A stretch of 64,000 nucleotides of DNA from Pseudomonas fluorescens (GTDB lineage: Bacteria > Pseudomonadota > Gammaproteobacteria > Pseudomonadales > Pseudomonadaceae): NCBI RefSeq assembly GCF_001902145.1, contig NZ_MRST01000024.1, forward strand, positions 248,001 to 312,000, given 5' to 3'. This document shows, one piece after another, positions 1-11,698 of this stretch. Position 1 is the first letter of the stretch, and each line of letters begins with the position of its first letter. The notes under the pieces were generated by a model. The model did not search any database, was not told the DNA's origin, and saw only the letters and a program-made list of their open reading frames with translations. Position numbers and translations under genes: made by a program.

Positions 1-78
1 AGTGCCTTTTGTGTCCGTGAAGCGCAGATCAATCCATTTAACGTCATGATCTTTGATGAGTTGAACCGACTTCGACAT
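1..78 (-). CDS. glnA: Glutamine synthetase, N-terminal fragment (runs off the window)
   Basis: Only the first 26 codons are present. They read MSKSVQLIKDHDVKWIDLRF and on to TDTKGT, which I recognise as the N-terminus of type I glutamine synthetase (glutamate + NH3 + ATP to glutamine) of Pseudomonas. The ATG (complement of 76-78) is preceded by a GGAGG ribosome-binding site (complement of 84-88). The gene diverges from thiI. A sigma-54 promoter upstream fits nitrogen control by NtrC. The rest of the enzyme lies outside the window. Confidence 0.93.
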   Translation of the reverse strand, partial: MSKSVQLIKDHDVKWIDLRFTDTKGT

Positions 79-180
79 GGTGTCCTCCGGGTGGCTTCGG
101 GCTTGGGTAGTGGAGTTAGCCCTTAGAATTTGGGTGATGCCGGCGCGGATACTCCGCCAAGGCAACCTGCCTCACAAGAG

Positions 181-196
181 AGCAAATTGCATGCCA
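181..196 (-). promoter_or_regulatory. Sigma-54 promoter of glnA
   Basis: On the minus strand the sequence is TGGCATGCAATTTGCT. It matches the -24/-12 consensus TGGCACG-N4-TTGCW with GG and GC exactly 10 bp apart. The start point would fall near 170, about 90 bp before the glnA ATG. glnA is a classic NtrC/RpoN target, so the assignment is strong although not tested. Confidence 0.8.
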
Positions 197-299
197 GTGC
201 GCCAACATGGCCGTTTTGCCTCAAAATGGCCCCTATAACGGTGCAATTGGTAAAAACGGCATAAATCGCGCACTGCAATGTAGCGTTTATTTGTGCAAA

Positions 300-316
300 T
301 GACCTGTTTTGGTGCA
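300..316 (-). promoter_or_regulatory. Possible NtrC enhancer site for glnA
   Basis: A good half-site GGTGCA (311-316) faces a weaker TGACC half, resembling the NtrC pattern TGCACC-N5-GGTGCA. It lies about 135 bp upstream of the predicted glnA start point, a distance like that of NtrC sites at enterobacterial glnA. A second lone GGTGCA half-site is at 240-245. The match is imperfect, so this is tentative. Confidence 0.35.
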
Positions 317-341
317 TTGCGTATGCGATGCATATTAACTG

Positions 342-370
342 GTTAAACCTTGAGCGATTTCCGCTATAAT
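342..370 (+). promoter_or_regulatory. Sigma-70 promoter of thiI
   Basis: A perfect TATAAT -10 element lies at 365-370 in a GCTATAATCCGCGC context common in Pseudomonas housekeeping promoters. The -35 position (342-347, GTTAAA) is weak. It sits 43 bp upstream of the chosen thiI ATG. The rest of 79-412 holds only the glnA promoter signals. Confidence 0.5.
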
Positions 371-412
371 CCGCGCCCCCCTTTTTCAGCAGGCCCGGCG
401 CGCGCTGTTTCC

Positions 413-1867
413 ATGAAATTAATCGTTAAAGTCTTCCCCGAGATCACCATCAAGAGCCGACCGGTACGGACGCGTTTCATCCGTCAGTTGGCCAAGAACA
501 TCCGTGCCGTGCTCCGTGACCTGGACCCGGCTGTGGTGGTGAACGGCGTGTGGGACAACCTCGAGCTGGAAACCCGTATTACCGACGCCAAAGCCTTGAA
601 GGACATGACCGAGCGCCTGAGCTGCATGCCGGGCATCGCGCATTTCCTGCAGGTGGATGAGTACCCGCTGGGCGACTTCGACGACATCACCGAAAAGTGC
701 AAGCAGCACTACGGCAGTGCGCTTGAAGGCAAGATTTTTTCGGTGCGTTGCAAGCGTGCCGGCAAGCACCTGTTCAGCTCCATGGACGTCGAGAAATACG
801 TCGGCAGCAAGCTGCGTCGCGAGTGCGGTGCCGCTGGAATTTCCCTCAAGGCGCCACAAATTGAAGTGCGCATGGAAATTCGCGACCAACGGTTGTTCGT
901 GATCCACAGTCAGCACAACAGCATAGGCGGCTATCCGCTGGGTGCCCTGGAACAGACCCTGGTATTGATGTCCGGCGGTTTCGATTCCACGGTAGCGGCC
1001 TACCAGATCATGCGCCGCGGCCTGATGAGCCACTTCTGCTTCTTCAACCTGGGCGGGCGTGCACATGAATTGGGCGTGATGGAAGTCGCGCACTTTATCT
1101 GGAAGAAATACGGCAGCTCCCAACGCGTGCTATTTGTAAGCGTACCGTTCGAGGAAGTGCTGGGCGAAATTCTCGGCAAAGTCGATAACAGTCATATGGG
1201 CGTAGTATTGAAGCGTATGATGTTGCGCGCGGCGTCCCGAATCGCCGATCAATTGCAGATCGACGCCCTGGTGACCGGCGAAGCGATTTCCCAGGTTTCC
1301 AGCCAGACGCTGCCGAACCTGTCGATCATTGACTGCGTGACCGAGAAGCTGGTGCTACGCCCGCTGATCGCCAGCCACAAGCAGGACATCATCGACCTGG
1401 CAGAAGAAATCGGCACCGCCGACTTCGCCAAGCATATGCCTGAGTATTGCGGGGTCATTTCGGTGAACCCCAAGACCCACGCCAAGCGTCACCGCGTGGA
1501 GCATGAAGAGAAAGAATTCGACATGGCGATTCTGGAGCGTGCGCTCGAGAACGCCAAGCTGGTGCCAATCGATCGAGTGATCGATGAATTGGGCCAGGAT
1601 GTGCAGATCGAAGAAGTCAGCGAAGCCCTGGCCGGCCAGATCGTCATCGACATCCGTCATCCGGATGCCGCTGAAGATGAGCCGCTGGAAATCGCTGGCA
1701 TCGACGTGCAAACGCTGCCGTTCTACGCACTGAACGCGCGTTTCAAGGAACTGGATAACAGCCGTCAGTACCTGTTGTATTGCGACAAAGGCGTGATGAG
1801 TCGCCTGCATGCCCACCATTTGCTCAGTGAGGGGCATGCCAATGTGCGCGTTTATCGACCGAGCTAA
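413..1867 (+). CDS. thiI: tRNA 4-thiouridine synthetase / thiamine thiazole sulfurtransferase ThiI
   Basis: ThiI adenylates U8 of tRNA and transfers sulfur to make s4U; it also moves sulfur to ThiS for thiamine. The 484-aa protein has an N-terminal ferredoxin-like/THUMP region, a PP-loop SGGFDST at about residue 187, and a C-terminal rhodanese domain whose active Cys lies in LLYCDKGV near residue 456. A second Cys (EYCGV, about 345) matches the partner of the disulfide cycle. The ATG at 413 is preferred: the longer in-frame reading from 350 would run through the -10 element, and 484 aa is the usual family length. It is monocistronic, with typA 139 bp downstream. Confidence 0.95.
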   Translation: MKLIVKVFPEITIKSRPVRTRFIRQLAKNIRAVLRDLDPAVVVNGVWDNLELETRITDAKALKDMTERLSCMPGIAHFLQVDEYPLGDFDDITEKCKQHYGSALEGKIFSVRCKRAGKHLFSSMDVEKYVGSKLRRECGAAGISLKAPQIEVRMEIRDQRLFVIHSQHNSIGGYPLGALEQTLVLMSGGFDSTVAAYQIMRRGLMSHFCFFNLGGRAHELGVMEVAHFIWKKYGSSQRVLFVSVPFEEVLGEILGKVDNSHMGVVLKRMMLRAASRIADQLQIDALVTGEAISQVSSQTLPNLSIIDCVTEKLVLRPLIASHKQDIIDLAEEIGTADFAKHMPEYCGVISVNPKTHAKRHRVEHEEKEFDMAILERALENAKLVPIDRVIDELGQDVQIEEVSEALAGQIVIDIRHPDAAEDEPLEIAGIDVQTLPFYALNARFKELDNSRQYLLYCDKGVMSRLHAHHLLSEGHANVRVYRPS

Positions 1868-2006
1868 GAGCCCGGGGCTGTTTGCCTGTGGCCTGCGTCA
1901 CCGGCCCCCCGACTCTGCCGTCAAGCTGTAACGGCAAGGCCTGACTCTACTGTTAATCGCTGCCACGACCTGTCAGCACACCGAATCCTCTGATCGAGAT
2001 ACACAA

Positions 2007-3827
2007 GTGATCGAAAATCTACGTAACATCGCCATCATTGCTCACGTTGACCATGGTAAAACCACCCTGGTAGACAAACTCCTGCGTCAATCCGGCACCC
2101 TGGAGCGCAACGAGCTCAACGACGAGCGCGTGATGGACTCCAACGACCAGGAAAAAGAGCGCGGTATTACCATCCTGGCAAAAAACACCGCTATCAACTG
2201 GAACGGCTACCACATCAACATCGTGGATACCCCGGGCCACGCCGACTTCGGCGGCGAAGTAGAACGCGTAATGTCGATGGTTGACTCCGTTCTGCTGCTG
2301 GTTGACGCTCAAGACGGCCCTATGCCGCAAACCCGTTTCGTGACCAAGAAGGCTTTCGAAGCCGGCCTGCGTCCGATCGTGTGCATCAACAAGGTTGACC
2401 GTCCAGGCGCGCGCCCGGACTGGGTTCTGGACCAGATCTTCGACCTGTTCGACAACCTGGGTGCCACCGAAGAACAGCTGGACTTCCAGGTCATCTACGC
2501 CTCGGCCCTGAACGGTATTGCTGGTCTTGACCACACCGACATGGCTGAAGACATGACTCCGCTGTACCAGTCGATCGTCGACAACGTTCCAGCACCGAAA
2601 GTCGACCGTGAAGGCCCGTTCCAGATGCAAATCTCGGCACTGGACTACAACAGCTTCCTGGGTGTTATCGGCGTTGGCCGTATCGCTCGTGGTAGCGTCA
2701 AGCCGAACACCCCGGTTGTCGCTATCGGCGCCGACGGCAAGAAGCGTAACGGTCGTATCCTGAAGCTGATGGGTCACCACGGCCTGCACCGCATCGACGT
2801 TGAAGAAGCTTTCGCTGGCGACATCGTATGCGTGAGCGGTATGGACTCGCTGTTCATCTCCGACACCCTGTGCCAGCCGGACAACGTCGAGGCGATGAAG
2901 CCTCTGACCGTTGACGAGCCAACCGTTTCCATGACCTTCCAGGTAAACGACTCGCCTTTCTGCGGTAAAGAAGGCAAGTTCGTGACCTCCCGTAACATCA
3001 AGGAGCGTCTGGACAAAGAGCTGCTGTACAACGTTGCTCTGCGCGTTGAAGAAGGCGACTCGGCTGACAAGTTCAAGGTCTCCGGCCGCGGTGAGCTGCA
3101 CCTCTCGGTACTGATCGAAACCATGCGTCGCGAAGGCTTCGAAATGGGTGTTGGTCGTCCGGAAGTGATCATCCGTCAGGTTGACGGCGTGAAGCAGGAA
3201 CCGTTCGAAAACGTCACCATCGACACCCCTGAAGAATCCCAGGGCAAGGTCATGGAAGAGATGGGCCTGCGTAAGGGCGACCTGACCAACATGGTGCCGG
3301 ATGGCAAAGGCCGTGTGCGTCTGGAATACAACATCCCTGCTCGTGGTCTGATCGGTTTCCGTAACCAGTTCCTGACCCTGACCAACGGTGCTGGCATCCT
3401 GACCTCGATCTTCGATCGCTACGACACCATGAAGTCCGGCGACATGTCCGGCCGTCAGAATGGTGTTCTGGTGTCGGTAGAAACCGGCAAGGCGCTGACC
3501 TACTCCCTGGAAACCCTCCAGGCGCGTGGCAAGCTGTTCGTTGAACACGGTCAAGAGATCTACAACGGCCAGATCGTTGGTCTGAACAGCCGTGACAACG
3601 ACATGGGCGTCAACCCAACCAAAGGCAAGAAGCTCGACAACATGCGTGCTTCGGGCAAAGACGAAACCATCGCTCTGGTTCCACCTGTTCGCTTCACCCT
3701 GGAACAGGCCCTGGAATTCATCCAGGACGATGAATTGTGCGAAGTGACTCCTAAGTCCATTCGTCTGCGTAAAAAGATTCTTGACGAAGGCGAGCGTACC
3801 CGCGCTGCCAAGAAAGCCAAGAACTGA
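2007..3827 (+). CDS. typA: Ribosome-associated GTPase TypA/BipA
   Basis: This 606-aa translational GTPase, related to EF-G and LepA, binds the ribosome and supports growth under stress and low temperature. The G1 motif AHVDHGKTT starts at about residue 12, then come [16 protein letters not shown] (G3) and INKVDRP (G4). The EF-G-like domains and the TypA-specific C-terminus follow. Codon use is strongly biased toward CGT and GTT, as expected of a highly expressed gene. A strong terminator follows 20 bp after the stop. Confidence 0.96.
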   Translation: MIENLRNIAIIAHVDHGKTTLVDKLLRQSGTLERNELNDERVMDSNDQEKERGITILAKNTAINWNGYHINIVDTPGHADFGGEVERVMSMVDSVLLLVDAQDGPMPQTRFVTKKAFEAGLRPIVCINKVDRPGARPDWVLDQIFDLFDNLGATEEQLDFQVIYASALNGIAGLDHTDMAEDMTPLYQSIVDNVPAPKVDREGPFQMQISALDYNSFLGVIGVGRIARGSVKPNTPVVAIGADGKKRNGRILKLMGHHGLHRIDVEEAFAGDIVCVSGMDSLFISDTLCQPDNVEAMKPLTVDEPTVSMTFQVNDSPFCGKEGKFVTSRNIKERLDKELLYNVALRVEEGDSADKFKVSGRGELHLSVLIETMRREGFEMGVGRPEVIIRQVDGVKQEPFENVTIDTPEESQGKVMEEMGLRKGDLTNMVPDGKGRVRLEYNIPARGLIGFRNQFLTLTNGAGILTSIFDRYDTMKSGDMSGRQNGVLVSVETGKALTYSLETLQARGKLFVEHGQEIYNGQIVGLNSRDNDMGVNPTKGKKLDNMRASGKDETIALVPPVRFTLEQALEFIQDDELCEVTPKSIRLRKKILDEGERTRAAKKAKN

Positions 3828-3845
3828 GTTAACTCAGGCTGAATG

Positions 3846-3883
3846 AAAAACGCCCCCGGTCGAAAGGCCGGGGGCGTTTTTTT
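3846..3883 (+). terminator. Rho-independent terminator of typA
   Basis: A stem AACGCCCCCGG / CCGGGGGCGTT with a short loop (TCGAAAGG) is followed by seven Ts. Confidence 0.92.
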
Positions 3884-3918
3884 ATGCCTGCAGAATGTGT
3901 AGTGATTGTGCCGGCCTC

Positions 3919-4002
3919 TTCGCGAGCAAGCCCGCTCCCACATTCGACCGCGTTTTTTCAGGATGGATGCGGTCAAGTGTGGGAGCGGGCTTGCTCGCGA
4001 AA
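3919..4002. repeat. REPIN-like element, GCGGGC type
   Basis: Two inverted arms TTCGCGAGCAAGCCCGCTCC and its complement flank about 36 bp. This is the P. fluorescens REP/REPIN arrangement. It lies between typA and the ykgJ-type gene, which end toward each other. Confidence 0.85.
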
Positions 4003-4025
4003 GCGCTGGTCCGAACAATAAAAAC

Positions 4026-4460
4026 TTAGAACTTGTCGAGGGTCTTGAAGTTAGTCTCGCGCACCACTTCCTTGGGCTTATACGCACAATACCCCGGCCG
4101 CGGCCCGATTTTCGGGTGGTTGCGGCACGTATCCGGGCGCTTGTCATAAATAGTGCAAAAGCGCGTCTTACGATCCAGGTACAGGCAGTCGTTGTTGCTC
4201 ATGCGCTGCAGGGTAAAAATTTCGGACTTGTTGTTGTACCGCTCGACGATGCCTTCTTTCTGCAAACGCTTGGCGATGTTCTTCGGCGGATCGCCGCGCT
4301 CGAACTCATCGACGATGCCAATGCGGATCAGGTCCTTGATCTTCACCTCCACCGGCAGCGTGCAGCAGCTGGACACGCAGCCGCCGCACATATGGGCGGA
4401 GTATTTCTGCCAGGTCTCTAGACGGTCGAGTTCCGCGGCGGCGATCAGTTGAGGCTTCAT
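4026..4460 (-). CDS. YkgJ-family cysteine-cluster protein
   Basis: This 144-aa protein has an N-terminal CGGCVSSCC cluster (about residues 25-33) and further cysteines in DCLYL, RFCTIYDKRPDTC and PGYC. This is the pattern of the YkgJ/UPF0153 family, thought to bind Zn or an Fe-S cluster; no reaction is established. The ATG at 4458-4460 is chosen over an in-frame TTG one codon upstream. The gene is convergent with typA, separated from it by a terminator and a REPIN. Confidence 0.8.
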   Translation of the reverse strand: MKPQLIAAAELDRLETWQKYSAHMCGGCVSSCCTLPVEVKIKDLIRIGIVDEFERGDPPKNIAKRLQKEGIVERYNNKSEIFTLQRMSNNDCLYLDRKTRFCTIYDKRPDTCRNHPKIGPRPGYCAYKPKEVVRETNFKTLDKF

Positions 4461-4697
4461 CAAGGTTCCAAGGTGGGGCGTTATCCGGGCGCGCGATCAT
4501 ACCGGGATTGGTGGTTTTTTGAACAACATTTTGCAGGTTTCAGCTCAAAGGTTTGGCCACGGTCTGATCGGGCACGACCCCTGCATCAAATTCAGCCATA
4601 GGCCAATGAGTTAAAAAACTGCCGAACCAGCACGTCTACCGTCTGTCAGACCGACTAGGCTCTAGCAACTCCTTCAATCTCGCCCGAGGTCGCACCG

Positions 4698-7148
<2,451 letters not shown>

Positions 7149-7163
7149 CCGCCGCGGTTAAAA

Positions 7164-7254
7164 ATGTGGGAGGGGGCTTGCCCCCGATAGCGGTTGATCT
7201 GTCACTCATGCATTGACTGAATGACCGCAATCGGGGGCAAGCCCCCTCCCACAT
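7164..7254. repeat. REPIN-like element, GGGGGC type
   Basis: The arms ATGTGGGAGGGGGCTTGCCC and its complement flank a spacer of about 40 bp. Among the elements of this window this is the only one with GGGGGCTTGCCCCC arms. It follows glgP. Confidence 0.83.
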
Positions 7255-7365
7255 CAAGCCGGGTCGTGAACTCTATTGGCGTTAAATCCTCTGATTAGAG
7301 GAAATCAGCCCCGACTCGCGCTAAACTGCGCGGGTTTTTAGCCCCCCCATTCTCCGGAGCCGTCC

Positions 7366-8376
7366 ATGTCCCGCGTTACCTTGAGTCGCTATTTGATCGA
7401 GCAGACCCGCAGCAACAACACGCCTGCCGATCTGCGCTTCCTTATCGAAGTGGTGGCGCGTGCTTGCAAGGAAATCAGCCACGCCGTTTCCAAAGGCGCA
7501 CTGGGCGGTGTCCTGGGCAGCATGGGCACTGAAAACGTGCAGGGCGAAGTGCAGAAGAAACTGGACGTGCTGTCCAACGAAATCCTGCTCGAAGCCAACG
7601 AATGGGGCGGTCACCTGGCCGGCATGGCGTCCGAAGAAATGGACAATGCCTACCAGATCCCAGGCAAATACCCGAAAGGCGCATACCTGCTGGTATTCGA
7701 CCCACTGGACGGTTCGTCCAACATCGACATCAACGCACCGGTCGGCACCATCTTCTCGGTACTGCGTTGCCCGAACGAATACCTGAGCCAGAATGAGGCC
7801 CTGAACGAAAAGGCCTTCCTGCAGCCAGGCACCGAGCAAGTGGCTGCCGGTTATGCGATCTACGGCCCACAGACCATGCTGGTGCTGACCCTGGGCGACG
7901 GCGTCAAGGGCTTCACCCTGGACCGTGAAATGGGCAGTTTCGTGCTGACCCACGAAGATATTTCGATCCCTGCTTCCACTCAGGAATTCGCGATCAACAT
8001 GTCCAACCAGCGCCACTGGGAAGAACCGGTGAAGCGCTACGTCAACGAGCTGATGGAAGGCGAAGAAGGCCCGTTGAAGAAGAACTTCAACATGCGCTGG
8101 GTAGCCGCGATGGTTGCCGACGTGCACCGCATCCTGACCCGTGGTGGCCTGTTCATGTACCCACGCGACAGCCGCGAGCCGTCCAAGCCAGGCAAGCTGC
8201 GCCTGATGTACGAAGCCAACCCGATGTCGTTCCTGGTTGAACAGGCAGGCGGTGCGTCTACCGACGGCCATCAGCGCATCCTCGACATCCAGCCAGAAGG
8301 CCTGCACCAGCGTGTGGCGGTGTTCCTGGGTTCGAAGGAAGAAGTTGAGCGCGTGACGGCTTATCACAAGAAGTAA
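7366..8376 (+). CDS. fbp: Fructose-1,6-bisphosphatase class I
   Basis: Fbp hydrolyses fructose-1,6-bisphosphate to fructose-6-phosphate, the gluconeogenic step needed for growth on amino acids and organic acids. The 336-aa protein carries the metal/substrate motif [11 protein letters not shown] near residue 110 and the C-terminal [22 protein letters not shown] candidate -10 sits at 7322-7327, and a CCTCT-N4-AGAGG inverted repeat at 7288-7301 may be regulatory. A bidirectional terminator follows. Confidence 0.95.
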   Translation: MSRVTLSRYLIEQTRSNNTPADLRFLIEVVARACKEISHAVSKGALGGVLGSMGTENVQGEVQKKLDVLSNEILLEANEWGGHLAGMASEEMDNAYQIPGKYPKGAYLLVFDPLDGSSNIDINAPVGTIFSVLRCPNEYLSQNEALNEKAFLQPGTEQVAAGYAIYGPQTMLVLTLGDGVKGFTLDREMGSFVLTHEDISIPASTQEFAINMSNQRHWEEPVKRYVNELMEGEEGPLKKNFNMRWVAAMVADVHRILTRGGLFMYPRDSREPSKPGKLRLMYEANPMSFLVEQAGGASTDGHQRILDIQPEGLHQRVAVFLGSKEEVERVTAYHKK

Positions 8377-8391
8377 GATCTTGCGGTAACT

Positions 8392-8435
8392 AAAAAGCCC
8401 CGAAATGCGGTCAGCGCTTCGGGGCTTTTGTTTTT
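8392..8435. terminator. Bidirectional terminator between fbp and the toxin gene
   Basis: The stem GCCCCGAA / TTCGGGGC is flanked by AAAAA on the left and TTTT-G-TTTTT on the right, so it can end transcription from both converging genes. Its right edge reaches the stop codon of the toxin gene. Confidence 0.88.
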
Positions 8436-8757
8436 ATTGAATAAGGTTTCTCAGCAGCAACGCCTGCAGGTTTTTCCGAGTGTCGGCGATGATGTGGACG
8501 TAAATGATCGGGTCTCGAATTTCGTAGATGATCCGATTCATGCCACAGACAACCTGTCGATATTGGCTGAGATTCAACCTCTCGATCTCTTCCGGTATCG
8601 AGCCAGCATAGGGTTGAGATTCAAGCAGTCGCATTGCCTGTTTCATCGCGTCGTAGGACTGCTGCCAGGTCGATGTCGAGAACTGCCGAATGAGGTATGA
8701 CTTGATGTCTTTAAGGTCGCGTTTTGCCGAGTGAAGAATCACAACCTTGAATGTCAT
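8434..8757 (-). CDS. RelE/ParE-family toxin
   Basis: A 107-aa basic protein with the RelE/ParE layout: N-terminal helices with SAKRDLKDIKSYLIRQF, a central RQVVCGMNRIIYEIRD strand pair and a C-terminal VHIIADTRKNLQALL. Members are ribosome-dependent mRNases (RelE) or gyrase poisons (ParE); the sequence alone does not say which. It overlaps the antitoxin gene by 4 bp (ATGA), as is typical when the antitoxin comes first. Confidence 0.85.
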   Translation of the reverse strand: MTFKVVILHSAKRDLKDIKSYLIRQFSTSTWQQSYDAMKQAMRLLESQPYAGSIPEEIERLNLSQYRQVVCGMNRIIYEIRDPIIYVHIIADTRKNLQALLLRNLIQ

Positions 8758-9026
8758 TGAGCGTCGTCCTTGTCCAGCTCGGCGAACACATCCTCCATGT
8801 CTTGAAACTGCCCCAATTCAATCTGCCGGTTGCCCAAGGCCAATAGCTTTAACAAGGCCATGGTTTCTGCCTGTTCTTCAAAACTCTTCACATCCATCAC
8901 CACCAGCTTCGCTTCGCCATTTTGTGTGATGACCAGTGGTTCGCGGCTTTCAGTGAGTGTTTTGACGATCTCGGCGGTATGGCTTTTCAAGTAGCTGATT
9001 GGCTTTATCTGGGAAGAAAATTTCAT
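8754..9026 (-). CDS. Phd/YefM-family antitoxin
   Basis: A 90-aa protein with an N-terminal Phd/YefM DNA-binding fold (SYLKSHTAEIVKTLTESREP, then LVITQNGEAKLVVMDVKSFEE) and an acidic C-terminal tail (FQDMEDVFAELDKDDAQ) of the kind that wraps the toxin. The ATG at 9024-9026 is chosen because it gives the family N-terminus MKFSSQIKPISYL; an in-frame extension upstream has no such similarity. Such antitoxins usually repress their own operon. I found no clear operator in the 220 bp upstream, which holds nothing else recognisable. Confidence 0.85.
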   Translation of the reverse strand: MKFSSQIKPISYLKSHTAEIVKTLTESREPLVITQNGEAKLVVMDVKSFEEQAETMALLKLLALGNRQIELGQFQDMEDVFAELDKDDAQ

Positions 9027-9246
9027 GGGATGGCCCTTGCTCAAGGTGGGGCTGATTTTAGTCCTAATTTGGTCTTCGGCAGAAAGCAACTGATGAAAGG
9101 CTGTGGTTTTCCATCCGAAAATACGCTTCAAGGGGCCAGTTCACATAAAAAATAAATAGCGCCCCCCGTCGGGAACCAGACACCCCTTTTCCCTTCTAAG
9201 CTTCTGGCAGATACCCCAGCTGCTTTGTCTCTCCAGGAGCTTTTCC

Positions 9247-9501
9247 ATGTCTATACGCCGTCTCGCCCTGCTGGCTTTTTGCGTGCTCTTAGCCGCTTGC
9301 AGCAAGGTCACCCAAGAAAACTACCAAAAGCTCTCAGCCGGCATGGCCAAGGCCGAGGTGGAGTCGTTGCTGGGCAAGCCAACCGATTGTTCCGGCGCAC
9401 TGGGCATGTCCAGCTGCACCTGGGGCGATAAAAACAGCTTTATCAGCGTGCAGTACGCCGGTGACAAAGTTCTGATGTTTTCCGGGCAAGGCCTGAAGTA
9501 A
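9247..9501 (+). CDS. Small lipoprotein, SmpA/OmlA (BamE)-like fold
   Basis: An 84-aa protein with a lipoprotein signal ending at the lipobox LLAAC (Cys about 18). The body (NYQKLSAGMAKAEVESLLGKP, then a Cys...Cys pair around the strand SSCTWGD) looks like the short helix-helix-strand units of BamE/DUF3862 proteins. The exact role is unknown. It lies 30 bp upstream of the lipocalin gene and is probably co-transcribed. Confidence 0.75.
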   Translation: MSIRRLALLAFCVLLAACSKVTQENYQKLSAGMAKAEVESLLGKPTDCSGALGMSSCTWGDKNSFISVQYAGDKVLMFSGQGLK

Positions 9502-9531
9502 ACCGGGGCGCGAGCCTGCGGGAGAAGAAGA

Positions 9532-10101
9532 ATGATGCGTTTTGTTTTGTTCCTTTGCGCCAGCCTGTTTTTGGCGGGCTGCGCCAGCCATTCTGGCGAT
9601 GATCTGCAACCCAAGACTGCGAGCAACGTCAACCTCAAGCGTTACCAGGGCACCTGGTATGAGTTGGCCCGGTTGCCGATGTACTTCCAGCGCAACTGTG
9701 CGCAATCCGAAGCCCGCTATACCTTGCTGCCTGATGGTGACATGTCGGTGTTCAACCGCTGCCTGACGCCTGAGTGGAAGTGGCAAGAGGCCAAAGGCAC
9801 TGCCACCCCACAGGTACCAGGCAAGACCGACAAGCTGTGGGTGGAATTCAACAACTGGTTTACATCACTGTTGCCGGGCGTAGCCAAGGGCGACTACTGG
9901 GTGCTGTATGTCAGCGATGACTACAAGACCGCCATCGTCGGCAGCCCGAGCCGCCGCTATATGTGGATCCTGTCGCGCACGCCGACGGTGAGTGCCGATA
10001 CCCGCGAAGACCTGCTGAGCAGGGCGCGACAGCAAGGGTATGACACCACGCGGTTGATCTGGCGTACGTCGGATAAGCAAATGGCGAAGACGTCTCAGTA
10101 A
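9532..10101 (+). CDS. blc: Outer-membrane lipocalin (Blc-like)
   Basis: A 189-aa lipoprotein with lipobox LAGC (Cys about 17). The lipocalin signature YQGTWYELARLP is at about residues 38-49, followed by the family's second motif DYWVLYVSDDYKTAIVGSPS and RYMWILSRTP. Bacterial lipocalins of this type bind lipids or lysophospholipids in the outer membrane and are often stress-induced. Confidence 0.9.
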   Translation: MMRFVLFLCASLFLAGCASHSGDDLQPKTASNVNLKRYQGTWYELARLPMYFQRNCAQSEARYTLLPDGDMSVFNRCLTPEWKWQEAKGTATPQVPGKTDKLWVEFNNWFTSLLPGVAKGDYWVLYVSDDYKTAIVGSPSRRYMWILSRTPTVSADTREDLLSRARQQGYDTTRLIWRTSDKQMAKTSQ

Positions 10102-10119
10102 TTCGCCCCCCCCAATCAA

Positions 10120-10208
10120 ATGTGGGAGCTGGCTTGCCTGCGATACAGACACCTCGGTGCACCAGTTACACCGGGTTGATGCTATCGCAGGCAAGCCAGC
10201 TCCCACAT
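10120..10208. repeat. REPIN-like element, CTGGC type
   Basis: The arms ATGTGGGAGCTGGCTTGCCTGCGAT and its complement flank about 40 bp. It lies between the convergent lipocalin and hutF genes. Confidence 0.85.
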
Positions 10209-10225
10209 TTGTTATGGGTTGGCCG

Positions 10226-11590
10226 TTAGTTCAGCAAGTCCTTCAGGACCTGGGTGAATGCCCGGCGGCTGTCTTCTTCGCCAGCATGATGCCCATCTCG
10301 CACCACCCATTTGCCATTGACCATTACATCGCGCACTTGCCGATCACCACCGGCAAAAAGCCAGCGGTTGAGAATCCCATCCTCACGGGCCGTCGCCAAG
10401 TACGGGTCGCTACCGTCCAGCACTATCCAGTCCGCACGCTCGCCCACTTGCAGTCGACCAATCGGCTGGCCCAGCGCTTGTGCGCCACCGTCCAGCGCAG
10501 CATCGAACAGCGTGCGACCCACCATCGGTTGGTCACTGCGATACAACCGATTACGCCGTTGATCGCGCAGGCGCTGGCCGTATTCCAGCCAACGCAGTTC
10601 TTCCACCACGCTCAGTGACACATGGCTGTCGGAACCGATGCCCATGCGGCCGCCCTGGGCGAGAAAGTCCACCGCCGGAAAAATCCCATCGCCCAGGTTG
10701 GCCTCCGTGGTCAGGCACAAACCGGCAATTGCTCGGCTGTTGGCCATGCGTGTCACTTCGTCGGCATCGACATGGGTGGCATGCACCAGGCACCAGCGAT
10801 CATCCACTTCGACGTTGTCATACAGCCACTGCAACGGGCGCTTGCCGCTCCAGGCCAGGCAGTCGTCGACTTCCTTTTGCTGTTCGGCAATGTGGATATG
10901 CACGGGGCAGCTTTTGTCACTGGCGCCCAGCACGGTATGGATTTGTTCGGGGGTTACGGCGCGCAGGGAGTGGAAGCACAGGCCCAGTTGCTGCGCCGGT
11001 TGTGCCGCCAGAATGGGCTGCAGGCGCGCTTGCAGGTCCAGGTAGTTTTCAGTGCTGTTGATAAACCGTCGCTGGCCTTCATTCGGTGCCTGGCCGCCAA
11101 AGCCTGCGTGGGTGTAGAGCACCGGCAGCAAGGTCAGGCCGATCCCGCTGCTGGCGGCCGCCTGGCTGATCTGGCGGGACAGTTCCGTACGGTCGGCATA
11201 GGGCTGGCCGCTGAGATCGTGATGCACGTAATGAAACTCGGCCACCGAGGTGTAGCCGGCCTTGAGCATTTCGATATACAGCTGGCGCGCGATGACCTGT
11301 AACTGCTCAGGGGTGATCTTGCCGACCATGCGGTACATCAAGTCGCGCCAGGTCCAGAAGCTGTCATTGGGGTTGCCGGCCACTTCGGCCAAGCCCGCCA
11401 TGGCGCGCTGGAAGGCATGGGAGTGCAGGTTCGGCATGCCCGCCAACACCGGGCCCCTGAGCCGTTCGGCGCCTTCTGCACTGGCATTGGGCTCAACCTT
11501 TGTCAGCAGGCCATCGGCGCTGACTTCAAGACGTATATCGTTGGCCCATCCATTAGGCAGCAGTGCGCGTTCGGCAAAGAAAGCGGACAT
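10226..11590 (-). CDS. hutF: Formimidoylglutamate deiminase HutF
   Basis: HutF converts N-formimino-L-glutamate to N-formyl-L-glutamate and ammonia, the branch of histidine breakdown completed by HutG. The 454-aa amidohydrolase has the metal motif NLHSHAFQ near residue 55, a central VHIHIAEQQKEVDDC and LVHATHVDADE, and IGSDSHVSLSVVEELRWLE carrying the late Asp. The ATG at 11588-11590 gives MSAFFAERALLPNG and the usual length; an in-frame TTG lies two codons upstream. It is transcribed divergently from hutCD across a HutC operator. Confidence 0.94.
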   Translation of the reverse strand: MSAFFAERALLPNGWANDIRLEVSADGLLTKVEPNASAEGAERLRGPVLAGMPNLHSHAFQRAMAGLAEVAGNPNDSFWTWRDLMYRMVGKITPEQLQVIARQLYIEMLKAGYTSVAEFHYVHHDLSGQPYADRTELSRQISQAAASSGIGLTLLPVLYTHAGFGGQAPNEGQRRFINSTENYLDLQARLQPILAAQPAQQLGLCFHSLRAVTPEQIHTVLGASDKSCPVHIHIAEQQKEVDDCLAWSGKRPLQWLYDNVEVDDRWCLVHATHVDADEVTRMANSRAIAGLCLTTEANLGDGIFPAVDFLAQGGRMGIGSDSHVSLSVVEELRWLEYGQRLRDQRRNRLYRSDQPMVGRTLFDAALDGGAQALGQPIGRLQVGERADWIVLDGSDPYLATAREDGILNRWLFAGGDRQVRDVMVNGKWVVRDGHHAGEEDSRRAFTQVLKDLLN

Positions 11591-11619
11591 GATCAAGGCA
11601 CCCCGGTCGTGTGTTTATT

Positions 11620-11629
11620 TGTATATACA
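11620..11629. promoter_or_regulatory. HutC operator between hutF and hutCD
   Basis: TGTATATACA is a perfect TGTA-N2-TACA palindrome, the core I know for HutC of P. fluorescens. It lies 30 bp from the hutF ATG and 70 bp from the hutC start, so it can control both genes. Confidence 0.75.
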
Positions 11630-11698
11630 TATACAGACGTTTGCCTGCTCGGTAAACTCCGGCAATCTATGCATCTTTTTCCCCTGCAAGGATTCCCT

